From positions 1 through 32,542 of IMG/VR virus record IMGVR_UViG_3300020198_001775: a stretch of DNA of 32,542 nucleotides. The stretch is one strand, 5' to 3'. The notes beneath the pieces are model-generated. The model ran no database searches. It saw only the letters and a list, made by a program, of their open reading frames with translations, and was not told where the DNA came from. The first letter of the stretch is position 1, and each line of letters starts with the position of its first letter. A program made the translations under genes and the position numbers. Origin of the DNA: a virus. Below, in pieces: positions 14,974 to 23,796 of the stretch.

Positions 14974-15312
14974 TCAATTGCGCGTCACGCGCATGGCCAC
15001 CAGCACATTGCCTCTGAGCAGCTGGGTGCGAATCCCTGCGGGACTGGTCATGAAGAGGTCGTACACACAGGCCCGCACCGGCAATGCACTGGTGACTGAA
15101 GCGGGCAAGGTGATGGCCACCGTGCCACTGGCCAGACGACTTTCATCAAAACCAAAACTCGCCAGTACGGTGGGGTCTTCCGGCGTGCCACGGATCTGGC
15201 CTTCAAAGACATAGCCCGTCAGGTCCATCACCGCCCCGCCCTCGTCGAGCGTGAGCGCCGTGTAAAAGGTTTCGCCTTGCGCCAGTGGAATGTCGTACTT
15301 GGGGGCGCTCAT
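14974..15312 (-). CDS. Baseplate-associated beta protein (BppU-like N-terminal domain, tentative)
   Basis: 112 residues that begin YDIPLAQGETFYTALTLDEGG, then DLTGYVFEGQIR, and end in a VYDLFMTS...GNVLVAMRV strand set. This pattern resembles the small beta domain at the N-terminus of phage baseplate upper proteins. AGGAG seven bases before the ATG supports the start. It stands between the I-J tail tip gene and the fibre genes, as expected for a connector. The assignment is by motif impression only. Confidence 0.65.
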   Translation of the reverse strand: MSAPKYDIPLAQGETFYTALTLDEGGAVMDLTGYVFEGQIRGTPEDPTVLASFGFDESRLASGTVAITLPASVTSALPVRACVYDLFMTSPAGIRTQLLRGNVLVAMRVTRN

Positions 15313-15345
15313 TGCTGAACTCCTGTTACTTGTTTGCGTGATCGG

Positions 15346-18246
15346 TCAGTAGCGCCACATGAGCGATGCCGCATTGGCCTGCCACATCGCCTGCGAATCA
15401 CTGACCCACATGTAGTCGGCACTGCTGCCGTAGAAGAGCGCCACCCACGGACCAGCGGTCAGACCCACGCCACGCACCCGGATCAGGGTTTGCGCGCCAT
15501 AGAGCGCCGTGACTGCGAAGTTGTTGGCACTGGTCTCACCCACCCGCGTCCAGACCAGGTTGGCCGCATACGGGTTGCTGCCTGCGGCCATCTCGATCTG
15601 GTAGGTCTCAGCGCCAGGAGCTGGCGTCCAGGTCAACAAGGCCTTGCTGTTGTCCGTGGTGCTGGAACGCAGCGTGAGATCCGCGATCAGCGGCGTGGTG
15701 TAGAGCGTGGTCAACTGACTGGTCACCACCGCTGGGGCCGTCACACCCTGATCGGCGCTGTGAACCGACGGATCCTCATTGATCGCCTCGATTTCGACCT
15801 GGTGCAGACCGCGCGGGCGCACGGCAATCACCTTGGCCAACTGCCGCCAGGTCTCGCCCCAGCCAAACGCTACGTGGGTGCGATCGTAGTCGGCGCCCGT
15901 GTAGGGAAGCAGCGTGGGCGCCACGGCGAACACCAGTTCGTTGTCGGTCGCACCCCGTGTCACTGCATACGGCCCATCCACCCCACCCGCCCTAGTGCGC
16001 AGGCCCACATAGTGGGTGCCCGTGCTCCATGTCATGGGTTCTGACACGGTCAGCGTCCGACTCGCCGCATTCCACGCCGTGCATTCGGCGAACTGGCCCC
16101 AGGCCGGCATGTCGTGCTGGATGGCGATAAGGTCGCCAAACGCCGGTATGAAGCCTTCCATCTCGGTGGTGAATTTCACCAATCGGCGGCGGTATCGGTT
16201 GCTGGCCGCCTGGTACAACCCTTCACGGTAGGCCTGCTGGCGACTGGTCACACCGAAGAGCTCGATTCGGGCGGGTTTGGCGGCTGTGCTGCCAGTGAGT
16301 TTGGCTGTCACACGGCGTGTGGCCCAGACCTCGGCGTCCCAGTAGCTCACCTCCACCGCATCGGCCATGTCGTCCGACGGCAGCAGGTACTCCACGCCGA
16401 AGCTGCCCCGCACAATGTTGCGCATCGAGAACATGGCCACCGGCAGGCTCTGCGCGCCATCACGGGTAAACCGGATGATGCCGCCGAGCATGTACGGCTT
16501 GGCTCGCCCCGCCTGCGCGATCTTGGTGATCGCCTCCCAAAAGTTCAGCGCCGAATCAAAGCGGGCATTGAACTCGTCGCCCCGGCTGGCCCACAGCGCA
16601 TCGAGCGCTTTCAACCCGGCCAGATCCAAGCGCGCATCGGGCAACTTGGCCCCGTAAGTGGTGTTGCGACAGGCATCGGCCAGCGCCCAGGCAATGCTGC
16701 GCGTGGCCACGGGCGATGACCAACTGCTGCCATTCCACACCGGCAGCTTGCGGGTGCAGACCACGTTGATCTTGCGCGAAGCCTGAGCCGAGAGGTTGTT
16801 GGACGCGCGCATGCGCATCGCAATCAAGGTCACACTGCCAAAGGTCCGCGTCTCGGGAAGGTAGGCCCGCAGCCCACCCCAGAGGATTTCATGGCCAAAG
16901 CGGGTGTCGGTCTGCTTGGTATCCAGGCGTCGCACACGCACTTCGTAGCGGCCACCGGTGACCATGAAACGCTCGGAATTTCGCTGCGGCGTGGTGGTCT
17001 TGGCGGTATAGGTCTTGTTGCCCAACAACACCCAGTTGCCCGTGGCCACGCCTTGGTCATTCAGTGTGCGGGCCTCGATGGCGACCGACAGGCTCAGCTC
17101 CCTCAGACTGCCATCGTTTTGTGCCTCATACAGACCGCGCGAAAGGATGAAGTCCAGCCCTAGGGTGTTGGCCTGGGTGCCAGCGGCATTGGCCACGAAA
17201 CCGCCGATGTAGTGCTGCAGGGTGACATTTCCGCTGGTCGAGAGACTGCTGGCAGCCGTCACCGTGAAGGTGTTTGCACTGGGCACCGTGGCAATGGTGT
17301 AAGCGCCATCGACTGAAGTTCCAGACGTGACATCCAGGTACAGCACCCGGCCCACGGCATACCCATGAGCATTCAGCGTGACCGTGATCGTCGTGCCGGA
17401 CTGGGTGTAGGTGGCGGCGATGCTGCCAGCCAGCTCCTGGCCAGAGACTTCTACCGAACTGACCACATTGGTCGGGAACTTGGTGATCGCGCCACCGGGT
17501 GGAATCACCTCATAGTCGATCTCGGCAAAGTTCGCGACCGGCGTGTCCTCAATCCGAACCGCTTCAATCTCGTACTCACCCATGCCCAGGCATAACAGCT
17601 GGTACAGGTACTGCTCGTTGCCCGCGTATTCCACATAGGGCTGCGCGGCGAAGTCCGGGTAGGCGCAGACCCGTCCGTACTGCACCGGAATGGCTTGGTC
17701 CAGCCGGGCCATGTTGCCCTGCGCCTGCAGGTTGTAAGTGGGCGACGGGGCGGCCAGGCTTGCTGCTTGCTGGGCGGTGGTGGGCTTGGGTGGCGGAATG
17801 ACTGCATTGACCAGCGCCATGCCCGCCATGGTGATGCCGGCGGTGGCCACCGAGACGAAGGCGTCGAAGGCCGCCACCGAGCCAATGCTGCCCGCAGACA
17901 CCCCTGCCCAGGCCAGGTTGCTGGCCAGCATCGGCGCGTACACCATCACCGCCAGCATCAGCACCATACGCAGGGGGTTTGACCCACCACCGCCACCGCC
18001 TTGCGGCAGCACGATGATGGCGATCAGGTCCCCGCAGCGAACCGGCTGGTCCCACGTGGCCCGCAATTGCGCTTCGCCGTTGCGCAGCACCAGGATGGGC
18101 TGATCCATCTCAGGCACCAGCGCACGCAGGGGCACTGGCCCCGGGATCGCCGTGATCTGGCGGTCCTGGTGCGGATGGAACGGATTGCGGACGGTGATGC
18201 TGTGGGCGAACGGCTGGCTGTGGAAAGTCAGCGCCGTCGATGCCAT
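15346..18246 (-). CDS. Tail tip attachment protein J with fused gpI-like N-terminus
   Basis: 966 residues. The first 80 residues look like a small beta-grasp domain ending in LPQGGGGGGSNPL (Gly83-88). Hydrophobic helices follow at about 93-150, as in lambda gpI. From about 165 the chain becomes J-like: IPVQYGRVCAYPDF, then the phage tail tip (about 190-760) and an FN3-like domain near the C-terminus (about 860-960). In lambda, I and J are separate genes. A short Ig-like insert (about 275-350, TITVTLNAHGYAVG) appears within the J part. The protein would form the tail tip and contact the host receptor. The neighbour just upstream is the K-type peptidase, overlapping by 19 bases. Confidence 0.88.
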   Translation of the reverse strand: MASTALTFHSQPFAHSITVRNPFHPHQDRQITAIPGPVPLRALVPEMDQPILVLRNGEAQLRATWDQPVRCGDLIAIIVLPQGGGGGGSNPLRMVLMLAVMVYAPMLASNLAWAGVSAGSIGSVAAFDAFVSVATAGITMAGMALVNAVIPPPKPTTAQQAASLAAPSPTYNLQAQGNMARLDQAIPVQYGRVCAYPDFAAQPYVEYAGNEQYLYQLLCLGMGEYEIEAVRIEDTPVANFAEIDYEVIPPGGAITKFPTNVVSSVEVSGQELAGSIAATYTQSGTTITVTLNAHGYAVGRVLYLDVTSGTSVDGAYTIATVPSANTFTVTAASSLSTSGNVTLQHYIGGFVANAAGTQANTLGLDFILSRGLYEAQNDGSLRELSLSVAIEARTLNDQGVATGNWVLLGNKTYTAKTTTPQRNSERFMVTGGRYEVRVRRLDTKQTDTRFGHEILWGGLRAYLPETRTFGSVTLIAMRMRASNNLSAQASRKINVVCTRKLPVWNGSSWSSPVATRSIAWALADACRNTTYGAKLPDARLDLAGLKALDALWASRGDEFNARFDSALNFWEAITKIAQAGRAKPYMLGGIIRFTRDGAQSLPVAMFSMRNIVRGSFGVEYLLPSDDMADAVEVSYWDAEVWATRRVTAKLTGSTAAKPARIELFGVTSRQQAYREGLYQAASNRYRRRLVKFTTEMEGFIPAFGDLIAIQHDMPAWGQFAECTAWNAASRTLTVSEPMTWSTGTHYVGLRTRAGGVDGPYAVTRGATDNELVFAVAPTLLPYTGADYDRTHVAFGWGETWRQLAKVIAVRPRGLHQVEIEAINEDPSVHSADQGVTAPAVVTSQLTTLYTTPLIADLTLRSSTTDNSKALLTWTPAPGAETYQIEMAAGSNPYAANLVWTRVGETSANNFAVTALYGAQTLIRVRGVGLTAGPWVALFYGSSADYMWVSDSQAMWQANAASLMWRY

Positions 18247-18638
18247 GACAGCACCCTCAAGCCCACGCTGGGCAATGCAGCCACCGGGGTGAAAACCACA
18301 CCGGCGGTTTCCAGGGAATGCAGCACACCACCCCCATTGGCCTGCAGGTAGATGCCAATGTGGCTGGGGCGTTCGGACTTGCCCATCAGGCAGGCATCGC
18401 CTTCACGTGGCTCGCTCACGCTGTGCCAATGGCCGTATTCCGGATGATCGTCAAATGCACGCAGCGAGGCCAAGCGACTGGTCGCATCCACATCAATGGC
18501 CGCCACATCCCAGCCGAATCGTTCACGCCAGACACGACGTGCAAACGACCAGCAGTCGCTGCTGCCCGCCACCCAGGGCAGGCCGATGTACTGGCTGGCC
18601 CAGTGCGGTGTGCTGTCACCATGGTTTGAAGGGTTCAT
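18228..18638 (-). CDS. NlpC/P60-type tail peptidase (gpK-like)
   Basis: 136 residues. The catalytic Cys29 is in SSDCWSFARRVW, His93 is in PSHIGIYL, and His107 may complete the triad. These fit the C40 peptidase fold seen in lambda gpK. Lambda gpK also has an N-terminal JAB metalloprotease domain, and none is present here. The enzyme may cut peptidoglycan during injection or process the I-like domain of the next protein. The gene overlaps its upstream neighbour by four bases and the I-J gene by 19 bases. Confidence 0.88.
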   Translation of the reverse strand: MNPSNHGDSTPHWASQYIGLPWVAGSSDCWSFARRVWRERFGWDVAAIDVDATSRLASLRAFDDHPEYGHWHSVSEPREGDACLMGKSERPSHIGIYLQANGGGVLHSLETAGVVFTPVAALPSVGLRVLSWHRRR

Positions 18639-19174
18639 TGCGCAATCAGTCCAGGAAATACTTCGGCCGTGTAGTCCAGGCCAGGAAACCGCCTGTTGGC
18701 GAGGTTCGGAAACCCACAGGTGGCACGCACCCGGAACACGGTGGCGGAAATCGACATCACGGTCAGGGTCAGCGGCGGGTTGTTCTGCGGAGCCGTGAGA
18801 TCTGAGGACAGGAATGCCCGGTAGGTCACGGTGATCAACTCGCTGCTACCAGGCTGTCCGTTCATAGACGCCTCCACGTTGGCCAGGATGTCGCGGCTGA
18901 CGTTGTCGATCTCGATCACGCATTGCGGCACGGCGGTGTGCGTAACCTCGGGCGGCACCACATCAAAGGCGTAGCCCACAAAGGTGACGTACTGACCTGC
19001 GTTGCGCGGCGCACTGGACTCCAGCTTGGCTGTGAGATCTACGTGATCACGCACGACCCGGATCGGCGTAGTGAAGTTTGGATGCCAGATCTCCAGCGTG
19101 TGGTGAATCACCAGGTTCGATGGCGCACTGGCGTAAGCCTCCTTGATCGCCAGACTCAAAGTGTCATCTGGCAT
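18635..19174 (-). CDS. Minor tail protein (gpL-like, DUF1833 type)
   Basis: 179 residues. The opening DDTLSLAIKEAYASAP and the HTLEIWHP segment match the tail-tip family of DUF1833 proteins as I remember it, which occupy the lambda gpL position. I chose the ATG at 19174 because it overlaps the previous stop by one base (TGATG); the ORF extends to 19207 without a better start. It lies between M- and K-like genes, so it is probably part of the tail tip hub. Confidence 0.7.
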   Translation of the reverse strand: MPDDTLSLAIKEAYASAPSNLVIHHTLEIWHPNFTTPIRVVRDHVDLTAKLESSAPRNAGQYVTFVGYAFDVVPPEVTHTAVPQCVIEIDNVSRDILANVEASMNGQPGSSELITVTYRAFLSSDLTAPQNNPPLTLTVMSISATVFRVRATCGFPNLANRRFPGLDYTAEVFPGLIAQ

Positions 19175-19527
19175 CACCGCACCTCCAGTTTGGAGCTCAC
19201 CTGCCAACGCGGGCCAGGCTGCATCTCAGATTGCCAGGGGCCGACGAAGCGGGCCTGGACCGAGCGCAATCCGGCGTCCCCGGTGTTCAGGTCGACCGTG
19301 AACCAACTGGCTCCATTGGCACAGTCGCCATCGAACCAAGCGCGAAACGCGGCCATTTGGGCATCGGAGAAACGCCAGGACGCACTCACTTGGTCATTGC
19401 GCGCAGCACTGCGGCGACGCACACGGGGCGTTCCAGCCTCCATGTCGGTGCGAACGGTGGCATCCACGGACGCGATCGCGTAGCCCGCGACCAAGGGCCG
19501 AGGCAAAGTTGTGGGCCAGGTGGCCAT
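19174..19527 (-). CDS. Minor tail protein (gpM-like)
   Basis: 117 residues. It begins MATWPTTLPRPLVAGYAI and contains SWRFSDAQMAAFRAWFDGDCANGASWFTV, a pattern of small tail-tip proteins encoded right after the tape measure gene in lambda-like phages. The gene starts 13 bases after the tape measure stop. Role is inferred from position and resemblance to that group. Confidence 0.7.
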   Translation of the reverse strand: MATWPTTLPRPLVAGYAIASVDATVRTDMEAGTPRVRRRSAARNDQVSASWRFSDAQMAAFRAWFDGDCANGASWFTVDLNTGDAGLRSVQARFVGPWQSEMQPGPRWQVSSKLEVR

Positions 19528-19540
19528 ATTTGTCTCCGAA

Positions 19541-22144
19541 TCAGTACGCGCCTGCGACGCGGTTCAGGCCATAGGTGTTGGCCAGCACGCCCGGGCCAGG
19601 ACCGGCTCCGCGCGCCACATCGCCCCAGACCTTGGCCGTGATCTGCTCGACCCAGACGTCGATCACCTGGTTGCCGTTGCTGTCGGTGCGCTGCTGTTGC
19701 TGACCGCCTTTGCCAGCGGCCTCGATGACGTTGACAATCACCGTGCTGCCACCGCCATGGACTTTCACGCCCAGATCACCATCGCGCATGCGCGTGAGCG
19801 GCATGATGGCCTCGCCTGGGCTGCCGGGTTTTTCTCCCATGAGGCCGATGCGAGGAACGCTCGCAAAGCCAGCACCCTGGGCAAACGGAAACAGCGTCGG
19901 GCGATCGACCACCGTGTTGCGGTAGGCCGATAAGGCTGGGCCTTCGAACACATTGCCTTGGGCCGAAGGGAACAGGCTGCCCCACATCGAGCCCAAATCC
20001 AGCCCGGCCATGGCATTGGCCAGCGGCAAGGTGATGGATCGCTGGATCTGGATGCGCACCAAGTCAGAAATGATGGAATCGGCCAGCGATTTGAAGTCCA
20101 GCTTGCCGGTCATGACGAACTGGGTCAGTGCCGTCTCCATCCCCTTGAATGCATTGGCCGTGACTTGCTGCACCTGCTTGGCTGCATTGCTTGCCTCATC
20201 GATATAACTTCTGAGGGCTGATTTGGCGCCGTATTCAAAGCTGCGCTGGTACTCGGCGTTCGCCCGCACCAGGTCTTCCAAAATGGGCAACTGCCGAGCC
20301 AGTGCGTCGTTGATGGCCTCTATCGTTTGTGCCCGCAGGCCTGGATCCTCAATCTGGTTGGCTTCCTTGCGAGCAGCAGCAGCGGCCTTTTCCAGATCGG
20401 TGCGGGCTTGCAGGGCAGCCTTTTCTGCATCGGTCATGTCCAGCATCTGGCGCTGCAACTGCAGGGCATCAATCCGTTGGCGGTTGCTGCCGATCAGGCC
20501 TTCAGTGATCTTGCGCGAGGCGGCCTCTTCCTTTTCAAACGAATCGAATGCCTTGTCTTTCTCCTTCTGGCGCTCAATCGCTTCGAGGACCTGGATGTAC
20601 TGCTCGGCTTGGGCAGCAACGCCCTGGTAGCCCTTGGCCTCTATCTGCAGCGCACGTGCACGCAACTCAGCGGCTTCACCGTCTTGGGTGCGTGTCAGGC
20701 GTGCGCGCAGTTGATTCAGGAAGGCTTCGTCTTCGTTGATCTTCTCGGCAGGCTTGGGCTTCTCGAAGCCAGAGAGATCCAGCGATGGGCGGGGTTTGCG
20801 CGGCAGGGTTGGCAGCAGCTTGTCGTAGATGGCCTGCACTTCCTTGGCCTGCGCCTCGGTGTCCAGCACGAACTTCTGGCCCATGACACGGACCGTGCGG
20901 CGCTGCTCGTCGAAGAATTTGGCCACTCGGTCGACATAGCCGGGGTTCTGGTTGATGTTGAAGAGCCGGTCGTTGGCGGCGCGCACGTAGTCGTCGCGGG
21001 CGGATTGCAGCTTGGCGATTTCGGCGTCGATGACCTTGGGGTCATAGCCCATGGACTTCATCGATCGCAGCAGGTCCGTCTTGAACCAGGTCTCGATGTC
21101 CTTGCCCACCACCGACAGGCTGTCAAAGGGCTGGGCAATGACGCGCTTGGCCAGCACGGCCGATTCGGCAATGAAGGCCAGACCCGAGGCCACCGACTCG
21201 AGAAACGCGAGCGTGGCCTCCCGGTTGGCGGTGATGCGCTGCAGCTCGTTGCTGAAACTGCCGGTCTCGCCTTGGGCCAGGATCACCTGCTCGGTGAAGT
21301 CGGCCAGCACCGGGATGACGGCGGCGCCAATCTGGCGTTGCACGCCTTCCAGCATGGCGCGCAGACGGTCCAGGTTGTCATTCAAGAGTTCTGCTGCCTG
21401 CGCGGTCTGGCTGTTGATGACCAACCCAAAGCGTTCGGCCTCCTCCATCAAGGCGGTGATGCCTGCGCGCCCCTGGTTGAGCAGCGGGATCAGGCTCATG
21501 CCTTCCTTGCCAAAGAGCTTGATGGCCAGCGCCGCCTTGTCCGCGCCGTCGGGCATGTTGGCGAACTTGTCCGCGAGATCGAGCAAGACCTGCTCGGTGG
21601 GCCGGATTTGTCCCGATGCGTCTACCGCCGAGACACCCAGCGCCTTGAGGGCGGCACTGCCCTCTTCACCCTGGGTCTGGGTGTCGAACATGGCCACCGA
21701 CAGACGTTGCAGGCCTTTGACCAGACCCTGCAAGTCGGTGTCGGACATCTGGGCCACATAGGTCAGTGCCGACAGGGCTTCGACCGAAACCCCCGTCTTT
21801 TGCGCTAGGTTGGCCAGCTCGTCGGCGGTGTTGGCCACCGGGAGGACCAAGGCCGTGATGCCCACGCCCGCTGCGGCAAGTCCAGCACCGGCGATCAGAC
21901 CAGCGGGACCGAGCTTGCCCAGGACCGAGCCCAACATGCCGAGTCGGTCGGTGGCGGCTTGCAGCTGGAACTTGGCGTCGTTGGCCGCACTGGACAGGAG
22001 CTTGAGGCCACCGGATGCTGGGGTGGCCGCCGCCTCGATTTTTTTGAGCGAGCGCTCCCCCTTCTCGCCGATCTCGGACAGCTCGGCCTTGACCTTGCCG
22101 CCGTCGACCACGGTCAGGCGGATAGAGAGGTTGCGTTCTGCCAT
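19541..22144 (-). CDS. Tail tape measure protein (gpH-like)
   Basis: 867 residues, alpha-helical and Ala/Leu/Glu/Lys-rich. The N-terminus (about 65-200) holds a hydrophobic, Gly-rich stretch and the segment LAQKTGVSVEALSALTY seen in many tape measures. Long coiled-coil regions occupy about 480-650. The C-terminus resembles the lambda tape-measure C-terminal domain (about 690-760, FVMTGKLDFKSLADSIISDL). It sets tail length and is pulled out during DNA injection. No good ribosome binding site precedes the ATG at 22144, so coupling to the upstream G-T gene, 18 bases away, is likely. Confidence 0.92.
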   Translation of the reverse strand: MAERNLSIRLTVVDGGKVKAELSEIGEKGERSLKKIEAAATPASGGLKLLSSAANDAKFQLQAATDRLGMLGSVLGKLGPAGLIAGAGLAAAGVGITALVLPVANTADELANLAQKTGVSVEALSALTYVAQMSDTDLQGLVKGLQRLSVAMFDTQTQGEEGSAALKALGVSAVDASGQIRPTEQVLLDLADKFANMPDGADKAALAIKLFGKEGMSLIPLLNQGRAGITALMEEAERFGLVINSQTAQAAELLNDNLDRLRAMLEGVQRQIGAAVIPVLADFTEQVILAQGETGSFSNELQRITANREATLAFLESVASGLAFIAESAVLAKRVIAQPFDSLSVVGKDIETWFKTDLLRSMKSMGYDPKVIDAEIAKLQSARDDYVRAANDRLFNINQNPGYVDRVAKFFDEQRRTVRVMGQKFVLDTEAQAKEVQAIYDKLLPTLPRKPRPSLDLSGFEKPKPAEKINEDEAFLNQLRARLTRTQDGEAAELRARALQIEAKGYQGVAAQAEQYIQVLEAIERQKEKDKAFDSFEKEEAASRKITEGLIGSNRQRIDALQLQRQMLDMTDAEKAALQARTDLEKAAAAARKEANQIEDPGLRAQTIEAINDALARQLPILEDLVRANAEYQRSFEYGAKSALRSYIDEASNAAKQVQQVTANAFKGMETALTQFVMTGKLDFKSLADSIISDLVRIQIQRSITLPLANAMAGLDLGSMWGSLFPSAQGNVFEGPALSAYRNTVVDRPTLFPFAQGAGFASVPRIGLMGEKPGSPGEAIMPLTRMRDGDLGVKVHGGGSTVIVNVIEAAGKGGQQQQRTDSNGNQVIDVWVEQITAKVWGDVARGAGPGPGVLANTYGLNRVAGAY

Positions 22145-22162
22145 GGGGAATCCGTCTTCGCT

Positions 22163-22812
22163 TTATTCGTCTTGATGAAATGCGCTCATGAGGCCCGCCT
22201 CTGCCGCCGGAAACAGATCGATCGCTGTGGCCTTGTCCAACCCAGCGCACTCGCACGTCAACATCCAGGCGTTGAGATCGAGCCCGACCACGCGACCCTG
22301 CGCCATGCGCAACTGGCTGGCACACAGTTCAACGGCACTGGCTGCTTGCCAGCCTTCAAGGCTCAGTGGCACATTCATGGTGTACGGGCACTCGGGGCAC
22401 GGATTGGGGCAGGCTTGGCAGTAGCTCGGCCCGCCGCCGAAGTGCCATGCGGTGCGGGCCTTCAGACGTTTTTTTCAGCATCCAGGGCGTAGAGGCCAGC
22501 CAGGTACTCGCGCTCGAAGGCATCTGCCAAGAGCCAGTGCTCCATCAGGGCCGCCACACCCTCGGGCGTGACGGCAGCCGGTTTTCCCTTGTCATCGGCA
22601 ACGCCCTCCCAAGCGAGCACCGCCAGCTTGGCCAGCTCGGTGATGAGGGTGGCGGTGCGTTCGCCCGCGGCGGCGGTGTCGGTACCGGCCACTTTGGAGG
22701 CGGCGTGGCGCGCGGCCATCACTAAGGCAGTCGTGGCGGGGCGAACTTGCAGGCGCACGCCTGCGGCCAGCGTGATCCAGTGCGGTTCACGTGCAATGTT
22801 GAGTTTGATCAT
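22163..22812 (-). CDS. Tail assembly chaperone G-T fusion made by -1 frameshift
   Basis: The G frame (22462-22812) can slip -1 on A AAA AAC at 22468-22474 and continue without a stop into the frame of the small downstream ORF (ATG 22378). The product would be about 216 residues: G residues 1-115, then 30 linker residues including a C-x2-C-x3-C-x2-C cluster, then the 71-residue T-like part. In lambda, G and G-T are both needed for tail assembly and bind the tape measure. The ORF at 22163-22378 on its own has no clear ribosome binding site, which favours the frameshift. Both frames were checked codon by codon. Confidence 0.82.
22462..22812 (-). CDS. Tail assembly chaperone (gpG-like)
   Basis: 116 residues from an ATG at 22812 with AGGA upstream; an ORF extension to 22908 enters the intergenic space and is unlikely. 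It opens MIKLNIAREPHWITLAAG, and the middle is helical with an Ala-rich block. Placed between the tail tube and tape measure, it holds the lambda gpG position. Its last codons GAA AAA AAC GTC are where the -1 shift happens, so this is the short, majority product. Confidence 0.78.
   Translation of the reverse strand: MIKLNIAREPHWITLAAGVRLQVRPATTALVMAARHAASKVAGTDTAAAGERTATLITELAKLAVLAWEGVADDKGKPAAVTPEGVAALMEHWLLADAFEREYLAGLYALDAEKNV
22468..22474 (-). other. Programmed -1 ribosomal frameshift slippery site
   Basis: On the minus strand the heptamer is A AAA AAC in the X XXY YYZ arrangement, read in the G frame as GAA AAA AAC. The zero frame stops two codons later (GTC TGA) and the -1 frame stays open for 101 codons. 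Lambda uses a similar device (G GGA AAG) between G and T. Confidence 0.82.
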
Positions 22813-22832
22813 GAGAGTGTCCTGGGGGTGAA

Positions 22833-23771
22833 TCAATAAGTGGTCACGTCGTTGAGCAACTCGACGGTGAGCATCTTGTTGGCTGCGACGTTCTTGGCGG
22901 CTTGCCATTCAAAGGTGGCCTGGATGCCGCCCGGCCCAGAGATGGAAACCTTGGGCTTGGGCAGGTAGACCTCATGCGCAATGAAGGTCAGGCGCTTGGT
23001 CGCATCGATCGTGTAAGCGAAGGTCAATTCCAGCGGCGTGTTGTTGGTCGCCGCATCGATGAGCTGGGTGTCGGCAAACCGGACCTCCAGATTGCCAGTA
23101 AGGCTCGCCACCGTGGGATCGGCGCCATCGATCTTGCCGTCGGAGCGGATGGTCTCGATGCGCTCCAGGTTGTTGGAGTACGTCAGCTGCGCGGAGACCA
23201 CATTTCCCAAAGCGGTGCCACCCTTCTTGATGGAGCCTTGGAACTGGTTGAAGCGCAGGATGTCGCGCGTCGTTGGCGTTGTGTCCAGGCTCACGGCCTG
23301 CTTGGTTTCACCTTGCGCAATCAATCCGACAGTGGCATTCGCTGCGCCAGAGCGGGCAAAGCCCACCTGCAAGCTATTGACCATGACACCCGAAGCGACA
23401 AACCAGGCGGGGATATCAGGCAAGCCGGTTTCCAAACTGATGCTTGGCAGACTGGACTTACCGGAAATGAAGGTATGAGTCAGCGTGCCGGTGCCTGTGG
23501 TGGTGGCACTGCCCAGTAGGGCTTTGAGCCACATGCCGATGTTGCGCACATCGATGGGCACGACGATGTCGCCCTCGACCTTGATGACATCGCGGATGGG
23601 GGCGCTGGGGTCGCGGCCTAGACCGATCAGGTCGTTGGCGATCAGCCCCTGCTCGGAGCCGAGCGTGGTGGAAACGAAGGGCAGCTTCCAGTAGTCGCCC
23701 ACTGGGTTGCTGCCATAGGTGGTTTCGAACGCAGCCAAGAGGCTGGCGTTCGCGCCATAGGCACGGGCCAT
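22833..23771 (-). CDS. Phage tail tube protein
   Basis: 312 residues, MARAYGANASLLAAFETTYG at the start and beta-rich throughout, with a series of substitution-tolerant Gly/Thr/Ser loops, like the tail tube (gpV-like) proteins of long-tailed phages. AAGGAG seven to eight bases before the ATG supports strong expression, as expected for a major structural protein. It precedes the G chaperone and follows the tail completion genes. It would stack as rings to form the tail tube. Confidence 0.88.
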   Translation of the reverse strand: MARAYGANASLLAAFETTYGSNPVGDYWKLPFVSTTLGSEQGLIANDLIGLGRDPSAPIRDVIKVEGDIVVPIDVRNIGMWLKALLGSATTTGTGTLTHTFISGKSSLPSISLETGLPDIPAWFVASGVMVNSLQVGFARSGAANATVGLIAQGETKQAVSLDTTPTTRDILRFNQFQGSIKKGGTALGNVVSAQLTYSNNLERIETIRSDGKIDGADPTVASLTGNLEVRFADTQLIDAATNNTPLELTFAYTIDATKRLTFIAHEVYLPKPKVSISGPGGIQATFEWQAAKNVAANKMLTVELLNDVTTY

Positions 23772-23796
23772 AGGTTTTCTCCTTCGGAGTTGGGAT

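Noticed and set aside
20327-21808. 493-residue plus-strand open frame
   Set aside because: It lies entirely antisense to the tape measure gene; long antisense frames are common in high-GC DNA and the residue content is shadow-like.
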